A stretch of DNA of 64,000 nt from Pseudomonas sp. JM0905a. Its GTDB lineage: Bacteria > Pseudomonadota > Gammaproteobacteria > Pseudomonadales > Pseudomonadaceae. This document shows, in pieces, positions 63,875 through 64,000 of the stretch; position 1 is the first letter of the stretch; the number at the start of each line of letters is the position of its first letter. Both the position numbers and the translations under genes were made by a program. The stretch covers positions 84,328-148,327 of the forward strand of contig NZ_JACXBU010000011.1 of assembly GCF_014700075.1 (NCBI RefSeq), written 5' to 3'. The notes beneath the pieces were generated by a model. That model made no database searches, had not been told where the DNA came from, and was given only the letters and a program-made list of their open reading frames with translations.

Positions 63875-64000
63875 ATGCAAGACCTCGATCCCGTCGAAAC
63901 CCAGGAATGGCTGGATTCCCTGGAGTCCGTACTCGACAAAGAAGGCGAAGACCGCGCGCATTACCTGCTGACCCGCATGGGTGAGCTGGCCACCCGCAGC
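63875..64000 (+). CDS. aceE: Pyruvate dehydrogenase E1 component AceE, 3' truncated
   Basis: The ATG at 63875 opens 42 codons up to the window edge: MQDLDPVETQEWLDSLESVL, then EGEDRAHYLLTRMGELATRS. This is the Pseudomonas AceE N-terminus. AceE decarboxylates pyruvate with thiamine diphosphate in the pyruvate dehydrogenase complex. The rest of the gene lies outside. It is divergent from pirin 2, leaving a promoter region of about 225 bp. Confidence 0.95.
   Translation, partial: MQDLDPVETQEWLDSLESVLDKEGEDRAHYLLTRMGELATRS

Overview
The window is a stretch of GC-rich chromosome from a Pseudomonas-type gammaproteobacterium. The evidence is the start of an aceE gene at the right edge with the Pseudomonas-type N-terminus, a complete rlhA, an OprD-family porin, a DUF2790 protein, osmE, GC-rich third codon positions, and Pseudomonas-style interspersed repeats (REP-like elements, 'GTAGGGTGCGCC' elements). 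I place it no more precisely than Pseudomonas sensu lato. I saw no rRNA, tRNA, CRISPR array or intact mobile element. All calls rest on reading the sequence and recalling protein families; no search was run.

Layout. 1-2.4 kb: a truncated M20 amidohydrolase and a diaminopropionate ammonia-lyase-like enzyme. 2.4-7.2 kb: a TetR/quinone-reductase pair with a triple operator, a CHAD protein, a thioesterase and rlhA. 7.2-10.9 kb: a CAP-domain protein and a chromate resistance operon (chrB, chrA, rhodanese). 11-16 kb: an HxlR regulator and an EmrAB/NodT-type tripartite drug efflux operon whose outer-membrane gene carries a one-base frameshift. 16-22.2 kb: an SH3/TIGR04211-like protein, a nitroreductase, a putative outer-membrane protein, and a little-described cluster of a DUF5666-like protein with GGIGGTGAP repeats, a DUF6502-like protein and a glycine-rich protein ending in six identical 18-residue Asp/His-rich repeats. 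22.5-30.7 kb: katG, a formamidase-like enzyme, and a LysR gene divergent from a tautomerase/FrnE/D-cysteine desulfhydrase group. 31-34 kb: a GlxA regulator and two SDR genes. 34-37 kb: a class C beta-lactamase, DipZ and a DUF2790 protein.

37-43 kb is the most interesting part: an OmpR-type two-component system, a DoxX membrane protein, and on the opposite strand an operon coding for an EGKCG-repeat precursor peptide fused to EF-hands, a DUF692 (MNIO) enzyme, a DUF2063 partner protein and an Ohr peroxidase. This is the architecture of the HvfABC/bufferin family of copper-binding modified peptides. A paired GATAC motif occurs upstream of or near the two-component genes, doxX, the precursor gene and some neighbouring genes, suggesting one local regulon.

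43-54.4 kb: assorted genes (hydrolase, SnoaL-like, GNAT, three consecutive Hsp20 genes behind a sigma32-like promoter, PhyH dioxygenase, osmE, PAS chemoreceptor), interspersed with relics: an agmatine deiminase 3' end, a collapsed epoxide hydrolase, and a multicopper oxidase fragment joined to an IS1182-like transposase scrap. 54.4-63.7 kb: one-strand cluster of LysR, AaeA/DUF1656/FUSC-type aromatic-acid efflux, an OprD porin, two pirins, an FMN reductase and a YcaC-like hydrolase. The window ends in aceE.
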